From NCBI GenBank assembly GCA_963650915.1, contig CAVJMJ010000002.1, positions 1-64,000 of the forward strand: a stretch of DNA of 64,000 bases, in the 5' to 3' direction. The notes under the pieces were generated by a model. It was not told the origin of the DNA. It ran no database searches and saw only the letters and a list, made by a program, of their open reading frames with translations. Positions 49,932-58,587 of the stretch are shown here, in pieces; positions within the stretch are counted from its first letter, which is position 1, and each line of letters starts with the position of its first letter. Made by a program: the position numbers and the translations under genes. The DNA is from UBA4636 sp963650915 (GTDB taxonomy: Bacteria > Bacillota > Clostridia > Christensenellales > Borkfalkiaceae).

Positions 49932-51566
49932 ATGCTAAAAACCATAAACGGAGCCATGTTTGCAAACATGGTTTTAAGCGGTTCAAAACTTTTAGAAGTT
50001 AATCGCACGAAGATAGACGCACTAAACGTTTTCCCGGTGCCTGACGGCGATACGGGTACGAATATGTGTGCGACTTTAAGTTCTGCCGTAAAGGAATTAA
50101 AGTCCTGCCATTCAAATAGACTTTCGGACATTTGCGACACCGTTTCCCGCGCCTGTTTAAGAGGCGCAAGAGGCAACTCGGGTGTTATTACTTCGCAAAT
50201 CATGAAAGGGCTTTGTAAGTCCTTTAGAGATCTTGACGAGATTTCCGTCAAAGATTTTATTAAGGCTATGAAGACTGCAACGGATACTGCGTATGCAGCC
50301 GTCAATAAACCTAAAGAAGGTACGATTTTAACCGTTTGCAGAATGATGAGTGCTTGCGCAAGCACTCAAAAAACGAGAGATTTTCTCGTGTTTTTCGAAA
50401 ACGTCATAGCGGCGGGCGAGGATGCGCTTGCCTCCACACCCGAACTTTTGCCCGTTTTGAAGAAAGCCGGCGTAGTAGACTCAGGCGGTATGGGGTTGGT
50501 CACTATCTTTAAAGGCATGTTTGCCGCTTTAAAGGGTGAGCAAATTTCCGACGACGGCATGGAGGAAGAAGTTAAGGAGGAAACGGTTAAAAAGGACGAT
50601 CATATCGTTCCCGATTTAACCAATTTAAGCAGTATTCAGTATGCTTACTGCACGGAATTTTTCATAATCAACCTTAAAAAGAAAACGACGCTTGCCGATA
50701 TCGACAGGTTATCCGAGACTCTTAACAATATCGGTGACAGTGTTATTTGCGTAGGGGATTTAGAACTCGTTAAAGTTCATGTTCATACCAATTCGCCCGG
50801 GATTGCACTTACGAAGGCTTTGCAACTCGGCGAACTCGATAAGGTAAAAATCGAAAACATGCTCGAACAGAATCGTGCGTTGCAACGCAAGTACGAGGCG
50901 GAAAAAAAGCCCATTGGGTTAATTTCCGTAGCGCAAGGCGAAGGTTTGGTCGCAATGTTCAAAGAACTTAATTGTGACAGAGTTATCGAAGGCGGTCAGA
51001 CGATGAACCCGAGCGCAAGCGATATAGCCGACGCCATTTTGCAGGTAAACGCAAGCACTATATTCGTTTTCCCGAACAATAAAAATATCATTTTAGCCGC
51101 CGAGCAAAGCAAATCGTTGGTCGAAGGCAGAAAAATTATAGTCGTTCCGACTAAAAATATTCCTCAAGGTTTAGCCGCTGCCATGGCTTACGATCCCGAA
51201 ACCTCGGTCGACGAAAACCTTATGAATATGTTACACGCGATAGACAACGTTTCGGACGGGCAGGTTACTTATGCCGTAAGAAACACCACCGTCGGCGGTT
51301 TCAACCTTAAAAAAGGCGATTATATCGGTCTTAACAGTAAGCGCATTTTGTCGAAGGGAACTACGATTAACGGCGCAACGATGAAACTTATAGAAAAATT
51401 AAAGGATAAGAGCCATTCCCTTATCAATATTTATTACGGCGCAGACGTAAAAGAACAGGATGCAATGATGCTTAAAGAAGAAGTAGAAGCCGCATATCCC
51501 GATTGTGACGTGGAATGTTACTACGGCGGTCAGTCGGTTTACTATTATATTTTATCTTTGGAATAA
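49932..51566 (+). CDS. fakA: Fatty acid kinase catalytic subunit FakA (DAK2/YloV)
   Basis: 544-residue protein with an N-terminal DhaL/DAK2 nucleotide-binding domain (about 8-200; metal-binding NVFPVPDGDTGTNM, GARGNSGVI, GTILTV and DSGGMGL) and a C-terminal domain of the YloV family. In Firmicutes it phosphorylates fatty acids bound by FakB (DegV-type) partners, none of which is in the window. Ribosome-binding site AAGGA. Placed after the asp23-like gene as in yloU-yloV. Confidence 0.93.
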   Translation: MLKTINGAMFANMVLSGSKLLEVNRTKIDALNVFPVPDGDTGTNMCATLSSAVKELKSCHSNRLSDICDTVSRACLRGARGNSGVITSQIMKGLCKSFRDLDEISVKDFIKAMKTATDTAYAAVNKPKEGTILTVCRMMSACASTQKTRDFLVFFENVIAAGEDALASTPELLPVLKKAGVVDSGGMGLVTIFKGMFAALKGEQISDDGMEEEVKEETVKKDDHIVPDLTNLSSIQYAYCTEFFIINLKKKTTLADIDRLSETLNNIGDSVICVGDLELVKVHVHTNSPGIALTKALQLGELDKVKIENMLEQNRALQRKYEAEKKPIGLISVAQGEGLVAMFKELNCDRVIEGGQTMNPSASDIADAILQVNASTIFVFPNNKNIILAAEQSKSLVEGRKIIVVPTKNIPQGLAAAMAYDPETSVDENLMNMLHAIDNVSDGQVTYAVRNTTVGGFNLKKGDYIGLNSKRILSKGTTINGATMKLIEKLKDKSHSLINIYYGADVKEQDAMMLKEEVEAAYPDCDVECYYGGQSVYYYILSLE

Positions 51567-51594
51567 AATTTATCGCGCTTTTTTGGGCGCAAAC

Positions 51595-51623
51595 GGGAAA
51601 AACTAAGCGTTTTTCCCTTTTTT
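51595..51623 (+). terminator. Terminator between fakA and recG
   Basis: Perfect 8-bp stem GGGAAAAA / TTTTTCCC with a 7-nt loop and a TTTTTT tail ending only 3 bp before the recG ATG. Confidence 0.85.
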
Positions 51624-51626
51624 ATC

Positions 51627-53639
51627 ATGGAATTACGTTATATTAAAGGTTTATCCGACAAAAGAATAGCCGACCTCAATTCAATGGGCGTTTTCACCGC
51701 TGAAGATTTAGTAAGACAATTTCCGCGCAATTATCTCGATATGAGAAAGGCAGTTGATTTATCCGAGGTTCAAAACAACGAGTTTGCTTTAATAAAGGCA
51801 ACGGTTATTGCCGTGCCGACTTACGTACCTCAGCGCGGTAAGTATACCTTTTTTAAAATTTCGTGCATACAGGACGGAGAACCTTTTAATATAATTTGGT
51901 TTAATCAACCGTATATTAAATCAAAACTCACCGAAGGCGAAACCTATCTGTTTTACGGCAGAATACGCAACAGAAACGGTATAATTTCCATGACTAACCC
52001 GACCTTTGAGCCGTTTGACGATAATTTATCGTTGAAAGGAATCGTACCCGTTTACGCACTAAAAGGCAATCTTACTCAAAAGGTTATGCGTTCGGTAATT
52101 TCGGATGCGTTAAACAAAATTACCCTTTCAAGCGTAATCTCGCAAAGGATGTGCAATTTATATTCGCTTTCCGACTTAAATAACGCCTATCGTTGCGTTC
52201 ACGAACCTCAAAGTTTTGAGGAACTTCATTCGGCAAGCGAGAGAATAGCCGTCGAAGAATACTACGTTATGATTTCTGCTTTCAAATTCATAAAAGGCGA
52301 TAGGCAGGAAGCAAGAATCAATCGTTACAATTTGACGGCAAACGCAGTTTCCGACTTTACTAAAAGGTTCCCGTACGAATTGACGAAAGGTCAAAAAGAT
52401 GCGGTAAACGATATTTACAAAGATTTAAAAAGCCCTACGGTTATGAACAGGCTATTGCAAGGCGACGTAGGCTCCGGTAAAACCGCAGTTTCCCTTTGCG
52501 CAGTATTTATGGCGTTAAAGTGTGGTTACCAAGTCGCTTTTTTGGCTCCGACCGAAGTTTTGGCAAAGCAAAATCTCTCAATAATCGAGAAGTTTTTACC
52601 GAAATATTCTGCAGGCTTTTTATCGGGTTCGCTTACTCAAAAAGAAAAGAAAGCCGTCAAGGAAAAAATTTTTGCGGGGGAATATCGAGTAGTCGTCGGT
52701 ACTCACGCGATTTTGGAAGAAAACGTCAAATTTAAAAATTTGGCTCTCTGCGTTTGTGACGAACAACAACGTTTCGGCGTCGCTCAACGCAACGATTTAG
52801 TGCAGAAAGGGACGAAACCCGACGTGCTTATAATGAGCGCAACGCCAATTCCTCGCACGTTGTCGTTGATTTTTTACGGCGACCTCGATATATCGACTAT
52901 TAAGGATAAACCTTCCGCTCGTGCCGAAATAAAAACCTACGTCGTACCAAGGGTAAAATACGAGCCTATGCTTAAATTTATCGACGAAGAGTTGCAAAAA
53001 GGCAGGCAGGCTTACTTTGTTTGTCCCAAGATAGAAGGCGACGAGGAAGGCTCCGTGTTGTCCGTTACCGATTTATACGAAGAACTAAAAGAAAAACTCC
53101 CTTCAAGGCGGTTCGAACTTTTGCACGGAAAAATGAGGGATGCCAAAAAGTCCGAAATTATGCTCGATTTTAAGAACGGCAAAATCGACGCCGTAGTTTC
53201 GACGACGGTAATCGAAGTCGGCATCGACGTGCCTAACGCAACCGTAATGTGTATATTCGGCGCGGATAGGTTCGGGCTTTCTCAACTGCATCAGTTAAGG
53301 GGCAGGGTCGGCAGATCGAATTTGGAAAGTTTTTGTTTTTTGATTGCCGACAACCCGTCCGATTCCGCAATAACGAGGCTAAACGCCCTTAAAAACAACT
53401 CCGACGGATTTAAAATATCCGAAATCGATTACGACGAGCGTGGCGGAGGTGATTTTTTGGGAACGAGACAAAGCGGAAAACTCATGACCGACTTGGGTTC
53501 GTTGCGTTATACGACCGCCGCTGTTTTCCTTGCGAAAAAGTTATCCGACGAGGGTTTTATCGAAAAAGAAAACTTAGTTACCCTGAAAAACATCGCTATG
53601 GCAAAATACGATAAATTGAAAGACGTTACCCTTAATTAG
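51627..53639 (+). CDS. recG: ATP-dependent DNA helicase RecG
   Basis: 670-residue helicase that remodels stalled forks and Holliday junctions. N-terminal wedge/OB domain (about 1-150), Walker A QGDVGSGKTAV, motif II DEQQRFG (commonly DEQHRFG), motif III MSATPIPRTL, motif V VVSTTVIEVGIDVPNA and motif VI QLHQLRGRVGRS, then the C-terminal TRG region. The sdaAB/sdaAA genes found before recG in B. subtilis are absent. The ATG abuts a terminator T tract and has no ribosome-binding site. Confidence 0.96.
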   Translation: MELRYIKGLSDKRIADLNSMGVFTAEDLVRQFPRNYLDMRKAVDLSEVQNNEFALIKATVIAVPTYVPQRGKYTFFKISCIQDGEPFNIIWFNQPYIKSKLTEGETYLFYGRIRNRNGIISMTNPTFEPFDDNLSLKGIVPVYALKGNLTQKVMRSVISDALNKITLSSVISQRMCNLYSLSDLNNAYRCVHEPQSFEELHSASERIAVEEYYVMISAFKFIKGDRQEARINRYNLTANAVSDFTKRFPYELTKGQKDAVNDIYKDLKSPTVMNRLLQGDVGSGKTAVSLCAVFMALKCGYQVAFLAPTEVLAKQNLSIIEKFLPKYSAGFLSGSLTQKEKKAVKEKIFAGEYRVVVGTHAILEENVKFKNLALCVCDEQQRFGVAQRNDLVQKGTKPDVLIMSATPIPRTLSLIFYGDLDISTIKDKPSARAEIKTYVVPRVKYEPMLKFIDEELQKGRQAYFVCPKIEGDEEGSVLSVTDLYEELKEKLPSRRFELLHGKMRDAKKSEIMLDFKNGKIDAVVSTTVIEVGIDVPNATVMCIFGADRFGLSQLHQLRGRVGRSNLESFCFLIADNPSDSAITRLNALKNNSDGFKISEIDYDERGGGDFLGTRQSGKLMTDLGSLRYTTAAVFLAKKLSDEGFIEKENLVTLKNIAMAKYDKLKDVTLN

Positions 53640-53667
53640 TCTGTAAAAATTTGTCCTTACTATATTT

Positions 53668-53698
53668 AAAAACACGAGTATTTTTCTTGTGTTTTTTT
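53668..53698 (+). terminator. Terminator after recG
   Basis: AAACACGAG / CTTGTGTTT, 9 bp with one G-U pair, and a TTTTTTT tail. It overlaps the -35 box of the following promoter. Confidence 0.8.
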
Positions 53699-53715
53699 AT
53701 TATAACCATTATAAT
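53687..53715 (+). promoter_or_regulatory. Candidate sigma-A promoter of the YitT-family gene
   Basis: TTGTGT (53687-53692), 17 bp, TATAAT (53710-53715). The -10 is perfect; the -35 is formed by the right arm of the recG terminator. Confidence 0.5.
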
Positions 53716-53775
53716 ATTACCTGTACGCATACGTTAGTTTTTACTAAACGCGGCTACGGAAACGGAATTAACTTT

Positions 53776-54666
53776 ATGAAAAAGAAATTATGCGCTAAAG
53801 AACTCGCAATCGATTATTCCATAAGCCTGTTAGCAGGCTTTTTGGTTGCTTTCGGGTTACATTATTTTTCACAGCAAAACGGCTTCGTCCCCGGGGGAAT
53901 AAGCGGTCTTGCCTTTATTCTCGAGATGTTTTTGCCACGATTGAAGATCGGCAATTTCGAAGTCGGTGCAAGTATTTATATATTCTTGCTAAATATGCCG
54001 TTTTTCGTTTTAATTTCCATTTTCGTAGAAAAAAAGCTCGGGTTGAATTTAGCCTTTTATATTTTGGTTCAATCGATTTCGCTATTATTATTAAACGAAT
54101 TTTTGCCGAATACCTATTACGATGCCTCCGACGGGAATTTGATTTTTGCTTGCATCGGCGCAGGTTTTTTAACCGGTTTGGGTTACGGACTGCAAATAAG
54201 AAGAAACGGCTCATCTGGCGGTACTTATTCTATTTCCGCTCTTATAAAGCATTGGCACCCCGCCGCAAATATCGCTTGGCTTTCCTTTATGATGGATTGC
54301 AGCGTAGTTATTTTGTTATTCGTTTGCGACCAATTCAGTATAGAACCGACTATTGCGACGATTGTCAATATTTTCATAGCCAACTTCGTAGTCGATTATT
54401 GCTTGCAAGGGGCAAAGGAAGGTTATAAATTCGAGATAGTCACGGATTCTCCCGAAGAAATCTCGACCGAAATCATGACCGTTTTGCAACACGGCGTTAC
54501 CGAAATGAACGTACAGGGGATGTACACCCATAAAAACAAATACATGGTCGTGTGCATCGTGCGTAAACGCGAACTCGGTAAAATGATGAGAATCATTAAA
54601 AAATACAAAGGAACCTTTGCTTCGTTCTCTAAAGTAAACGAGGTTTTAGGGAATTTTAAAAAGTAA
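53776..54666 (+). CDS. YitT family membrane protein (DUF161 + DUF2179)
   Basis: 296-residue polytopic membrane protein with about five helices in the first 200 residues, including the family segment QQNGFVPGGISGLAFILE and GSSGGTYSISALI, and a cytoplasmic C-terminal DUF2179 domain of about 80 residues (YKFEIVTDSPEEIS...GVTEMNVQGMYT). Function unknown; a transport role is often supposed. The ATG at 53776 (opening MKKKLC) is chosen because the upstream 29 codons overlap the promoter and do not look like protein. Confidence 0.9.
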   Translation: MKKKLCAKELAIDYSISLLAGFLVAFGLHYFSQQNGFVPGGISGLAFILEMFLPRLKIGNFEVGASIYIFLLNMPFFVLISIFVEKKLGLNLAFYILVQSISLLLLNEFLPNTYYDASDGNLIFACIGAGFLTGLGYGLQIRRNGSSGGTYSISALIKHWHPAANIAWLSFMMDCSVVILLFVCDQFSIEPTIATIVNIFIANFVVDYCLQGAKEGYKFEIVTDSPEEISTEIMTVLQHGVTEMNVQGMYTHKNKYMVVCIVRKRELGKMMRIIKKYKGTFASFSKVNEVLGNFKK

Positions 54667-54689
54667 AAAAATAAGATAAATTACTACAA

Positions 54690-54718
54690 AAAGCCTTGCC
54701 GAAATTCGGCAAGGCTTT
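54690..54718 (+). terminator. Bidirectional terminator between convergent genes
   Basis: Perfect 14-bp stem AAAGCCTTGCCGAA / TTCGGCAAGGCTTT. It stands between the YitT-family gene and the convergent rqcH, so it probably serves both. The remaining gap up to 54820 holds nothing I can identify. Confidence 0.9.
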
Positions 54719-54820
54719 AATTGTTTGTTCATTGGCGTTGTTTTTTATAGGGCGTTCTGTTTTATAATAATTAGTTTATCGTTATTTAATAGGTGCACTT
54801 TATTCCGTTTAATAGTCGTG

Positions 54821-56527
54821 CTATTCATTTTCGTGACTGTTCGGGGTAACCAATATGGTTTTATTGTCGGTGTAGTAAACCATACCGCTCGGAATCCCCG
54901 ACGGTCTTTTTACGAACTTTTTTAAAGTGTAGTCGACGGGAACTTTATCGGACGACCTTGCCTTACTGTAGTATGCGCAAATTTCGGCTGCGTAAAGTAT
55001 GACTTCATCGGGTATTTGTCTCGATTCCGATTTTATTATTACGTGTGACGAATGATAATCTTTGGTGTGTAGCCATAAATCGTTTCTTTCCGCGCTTAAC
55101 GTAAGACGGGTGTTTTGAATATTGTTTTTACCGACTAAAATTTCAAAACCTTTGTAATTATAAATGCGGTAAGAGGTCGTTTCTTTTTTACGTTTGACTT
55201 TTGATTTGGGTGCTTTCAAAATTCCGCATTCAATCAATTCTTCGTCGATTTCTACGAAATCGCTTATATCTTTTGCAAGATCTATTTCATCGTAAAGCGA
55301 CTGAACGTATTTGAGTTTTTCTTCGAGTTCTAAAATTTGAGGCTCTACCGCCGAAACGGTCTTTTTTTCTTTATTATAGCGTTTAAAATATCTTTCCGCA
55401 TTTTGCTTCGGCGATAACGTTTCGTCTAACTTTACGTTAACTTTTTCGTAAGTAGGCGAGTAGTAATTTTCAAGTTCAACCGACTTTTCGCCTTGTTTTA
55501 TTCTGTAAAGATTAGAAATAATGAGTTCGCCGAATATTCTGTTATCTTGCATATCCTTGCAAGATAAAATTTTTTCTTGCGCAATTTGATATTTCTTGTT
55601 TAACTTTTTCTCGTGGGCTTTTACGGCGTCGGTTAGTTTTCTCTTTTTATCTAAAAATGTCTTTAAGGTTTCCTTTTGTTCGTAAAAGTAATCGATGGCG
55701 GAATTTATGGAAGAAAAGTACTTTTTGTTTTCGGTAACGCTTAGATAATTCGTTATGAAAAAGTCGCTTTGTTTTTCGGTAATAGTTAAGTTCGGTTCAA
55801 TATTACATTCATCGTAAAAATTTTTAAAATGATTGTAAAAATCAGCGATATTTACATTTTTTACGTCAATGGCGTTAACGTCGTGCTTACCGAAAAATCT
55901 AAAAACTATTTCGTATGCGGTTTGTTTTGACAGTCCTTTAAAATTATTAAAAACAAAACTTCCCAAATCGTCTCCGCAAAAGTTTTCGAGAAGGTTTAAC
56001 GACTTGATTTTATCGTTTAGTTCTGTTTTGTCTTGCGATGCGGGCAGTTTATAGGTAACGCCCGGGAATATCGGTCTTAACCCCTCTAAGTCTTGAGATT
56101 GTTTAACCGCCCCTAATATTTTACCGTCTTCTGTTAGGGTGATATTTGAATATTTACCCATAATTTCAACGTATAAAATTTTAGTGCCGGATTCCCGCAT
56201 CTCGTTTTTAGTCGAAAATTTTATCGTAACTATACGCTCGTACGGTAGTGCTTCGATACTTTCTATAACGGCGTGAGATAAATGTTTTCTTAAAAGCATG
56301 CAAAATGCGGGGGCCGAAATCGGTGCTTCCTTTTGAGATTCGGTAACGACTATTCTTGCGTTCTCGGCATTTGCCGAAATTAAAAGTTTTTCGTTTTGCG
56401 ACTTCGTGCGAATACTAAAAACTATGGTATCGGGTGTCGGTTGATTAACCTTGTCGATTCTTGCGTTATAAAGTTTTTCGTTGAGTTCCAAAGCCGTATG
56501 GCTTATGGTAAATGCATCTTGTGGCAT
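54821..56527 (-). CDS. rqcH: Ribosome quality control protein RqcH (Rqc2/NEMF homologue)
   Basis: 568-residue protein that binds 50S subunits with stalled peptidyl-tRNA and adds C-terminal alanine tails marking the chain for degradation. NFACT-N domain (about 1-185, starts MPQDAFTISHTALELNEKL), helix-hairpin-helix region, long coiled coil (about 285-420) and the C-terminal NFACT-R domain (about 450-560, with ERNDLWLHTKDYHSSHVII). At the position of the B. subtilis Asp97-Arg98 pair needed for tRNA-Ala recruitment it reads Glu97-Arg98. Older name: fibronectin-binding protein FbpA. Divergent from tig-clpP-clpX. Confidence 0.94.
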   Translation of the reverse strand: MPQDAFTISHTALELNEKLYNARIDKVNQPTPDTIVFSIRTKSQNEKLLISANAENARIVVTESQKEAPISAPAFCMLLRKHLSHAVIESIEALPYERIVTIKFSTKNEMRESGTKILYVEIMGKYSNITLTEDGKILGAVKQSQDLEGLRPIFPGVTYKLPASQDKTELNDKIKSLNLLENFCGDDLGSFVFNNFKGLSKQTAYEIVFRFFGKHDVNAIDVKNVNIADFYNHFKNFYDECNIEPNLTITEKQSDFFITNYLSVTENKKYFSSINSAIDYFYEQKETLKTFLDKKRKLTDAVKAHEKKLNKKYQIAQEKILSCKDMQDNRIFGELIISNLYRIKQGEKSVELENYYSPTYEKVNVKLDETLSPKQNAERYFKRYNKEKKTVSAVEPQILELEEKLKYVQSLYDEIDLAKDISDFVEIDEELIECGILKAPKSKVKRKKETTSYRIYNYKGFEILVGKNNIQNTRLTLSAERNDLWLHTKDYHSSHVIIKSESRQIPDEVILYAAEICAYYSKARSSDKVPVDYTLKKFVKRPSGIPSGMVYYTDNKTILVTPNSHENE

Positions 56528-56574
56528 CGATTATTTTACCTTTAAAGTGCGGATTTTTATTTTTTATTGATTTT

Positions 56575-56603
56575 ATTATACTAAATTTGAAATTATTTGC
56601 AAA
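56575..56603 (-). promoter_or_regulatory. Sigma-A promoter of rqcH
   Basis: On the - strand TTTGCA (56603-56598), 17 bp, TATAAT (56580-56575). It lies back to back with the tig promoter in the 157-bp gap between the divergent genes. Confidence 0.65.
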
Positions 56604-56619
56604 TAGTTATGGCAAAAAC

Positions 56620-56648
56620 TTTACATTTTTTTTTGCGTTTGCTAAAAT
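56620..56648 (+). promoter_or_regulatory. Sigma-A promoter of tig
   Basis: TTTACA (56620-56625), 17 bp, TAAAAT (56643-56648), with AGAGG just before the tig ATG at 56685. Confidence 0.65.
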
Positions 56649-56684
56649 ATTACGGAAAAAACAATAATATATTTAGAGGTTTGT

Positions 56685-57968
56685 ATGAACTACACATTTG
56701 AAAACTTTGAAAAGAGTCAGGTTAAACTTACGGTTACTTTGGACAAAGCCGATTGGGAAAAGGCTATTAGCGAAGCCTACAACCAAAACAAAGGTAAATA
56801 CACCGTGCAAGGTTTTAGAAAAGGTCACGTTCCTTATAACGTAATTTGCGGCGTTTACGGTAAAGAAGTATTTTACGAAGACGCTATTAACGTTGCCATT
56901 TCAGAATATTATCCCCATATTTTAGATAAAGAAGAATCCATACATTCCGTCGGCGATCCTTCGTTTTCTCTCGATAACGTATCAGAAGAAGGCGTTACTT
57001 TCACCGCTCTTATTCCCGTTATGCCCGAAGTTCAAATTGCTTCCTACAAGGGTATAAAAGTAGATAAGGTTGAGTATAATGTAAGCGACGAAGACGTTGA
57101 AAACGAAATTAAACGCTTGCTCGACAGAAACGCAAGAGAGGTTCAAGTAACCGACAGAGCTTGCCAAAAGGGCGATATCGTCGTAATCGATTACAGCGGT
57201 TCGGTCGACGGCGTTAAATTTGACGGCGGTACTGCCGAAAAACAACGTCTTGAACTCGGCTCGGGCGCATTTATTCCCGGTTTCGAAGAACAGGTCGAAG
57301 GTATGAAAATCGGCGAAGACAAAGATATTAACGTAACCTTCCCCGAAGATTATACTGCTCCTTTAAACGGTAAAAACGCAGTATTCGCTATACATCTTCA
57401 CGAAATTTACGTTAAAGAACTTCCCGAACTTAACGACGAGTTTATAAAAGAGGCGACGGGCGAAGAAAGCGTTGACGCTTACAAAACCGCTACTCGCGAA
57501 CGTATGCAAAAGGAAAACGACAAGCATGCTCAAAACGAAAACGAGGACAAGCTTTTATCTAAGATTGCCGAAGGTACCGAAGTGGTTATTCCCGATTGCA
57601 TGATCGACCACGAAATCGATTCGATGATTCAACAACTTCAATACAGACTTATGTATCAGGGTTTGAGATACGAAGACTACCTTAAAGTTACCAACCAAAC
57701 CGACGAACAAATTCGCGATTCTTACAAAGAATTGGCTCAGGACAGAGTTAAAAAGCAACTTATCGTAACCAAGATCATCGAAGACGAAAAAATCGAAGCA
57801 ACTCAAGAAGAAGTCGACGAAAAGGTTGCCGAACAGGCTAAATCCGTCGATAAAGAAGTGGAAGAATACAAAAAATCGATGGATCCGAGACAATTCGATT
57901 ACATCAAAAACGCAATCGTAATCGATAAATTATTTGCTTTCCTCGTATCCAACAACGATATTTCCTAA
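56685..57968 (+). CDS. tig: Trigger factor
   Basis: 427-residue ribosome-bound chaperone with peptidyl-prolyl isomerase activity. N-terminal ribosome-binding domain with a GFRKGHVP loop at about 45-52 (the classic ribosome-docking motif GFRxGxxP), a central FKBP domain (about 155-245, GDIVVIDYSGSVDG and GSGAFIPGFEEQVEGMKIGE) and a long helical C-terminal domain. tig-clpP-clpX is the usual order. First gene of the unit. Confidence 0.97.
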   Translation: MNYTFENFEKSQVKLTVTLDKADWEKAISEAYNQNKGKYTVQGFRKGHVPYNVICGVYGKEVFYEDAINVAISEYYPHILDKEESIHSVGDPSFSLDNVSEEGVTFTALIPVMPEVQIASYKGIKVDKVEYNVSDEDVENEIKRLLDRNAREVQVTDRACQKGDIVVIDYSGSVDGVKFDGGTAEKQRLELGSGAFIPGFEEQVEGMKIGEDKDINVTFPEDYTAPLNGKNAVFAIHLHEIYVKELPELNDEFIKEATGEESVDAYKTATRERMQKENDKHAQNENEDKLLSKIAEGTEVVIPDCMIDHEIDSMIQQLQYRLMYQGLRYEDYLKVTNQTDEQIRDSYKELAQDRVKKQLIVTKIIEDEKIEATQEEVDEKVAEQAKSVDKEVEEYKKSMDPRQFDYIKNAIVIDKLFAFLVSNNDIS

Positions 57969-57988
57969 TTTTAAATTAAAGGGGACTT

Positions 57989-58576
57989 ATGGCACTTATT
58001 CCTTACGTAATACAAGACACAGGTAAAGGTGAACGTTCTTACGATATCTATTCGAGGCTTTTAGAGGACAGAATCATCTTTTTATCGGGTGAAATCGACG
58101 ATGCAATGGCGAACACCATAGTCGCGCAACTTATTTACCTCGAATCGGATAACCCTTCCAAACCTATAAGCATGTACATCAACAGCCCCGGCGGAAGCGT
58201 TTCCGCGGGACTTGCGATTTACGATACGATGAAGTATATCAGATGCGACGTTGCGACGATTTGCATCGGTATGGCTGCAAGCATGGCTGCCGTTTTATTG
58301 TCGAGCGGTACCAAGGGTAAACGTTATTGCCTTAAAAACAGCGAAGTTATGATTCATCAACCCCTCGGCGGTATGCAGGGTCAGGCAAGCGATATTAAAA
58401 TTCAAGCCGACCATATTTTGATGCTTCGTAACAAATTAAACGGTATTTTGGCTGAAAATACCGGTAAAGACATCGATCAAATCGAACGCGATACCGATAG
58501 AGATAATTATTTTTCTGCCGAAGACGCCTTGGATTATGGCTTGATCGATAAAATTTATTCCACAAGAAACCTTTAA
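57989..58576 (+). CDS. clpP: ATP-dependent Clp protease proteolytic subunit
   Basis: 195-residue self-compartmentalising serine protease. The catalytic Ser98 lies in GMAASMAA and His123 in MIHQPLGG; the third triad residue is an Asp near 172 in the TDRDNYFSAEDAL segment. The N-terminal LIPYVIQDTGKGERSYDIYS is a typical ClpP start. Ribosome-binding site AAGGGG. Works with ClpX encoded next. Confidence 0.98.
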   Translation: MALIPYVIQDTGKGERSYDIYSRLLEDRIIFLSGEIDDAMANTIVAQLIYLESDNPSKPISMYINSPGGSVSAGLAIYDTMKYIRCDVATICIGMAASMAAVLLSSGTKGKRYCLKNSEVMIHQPLGGMQGQASDIKIQADHILMLRNKLNGILAENTGKDIDQIERDTDRDNYFSAEDALDYGLIDKIYSTRNL

Positions 58577-58587
58577 TCGGAGGTATA

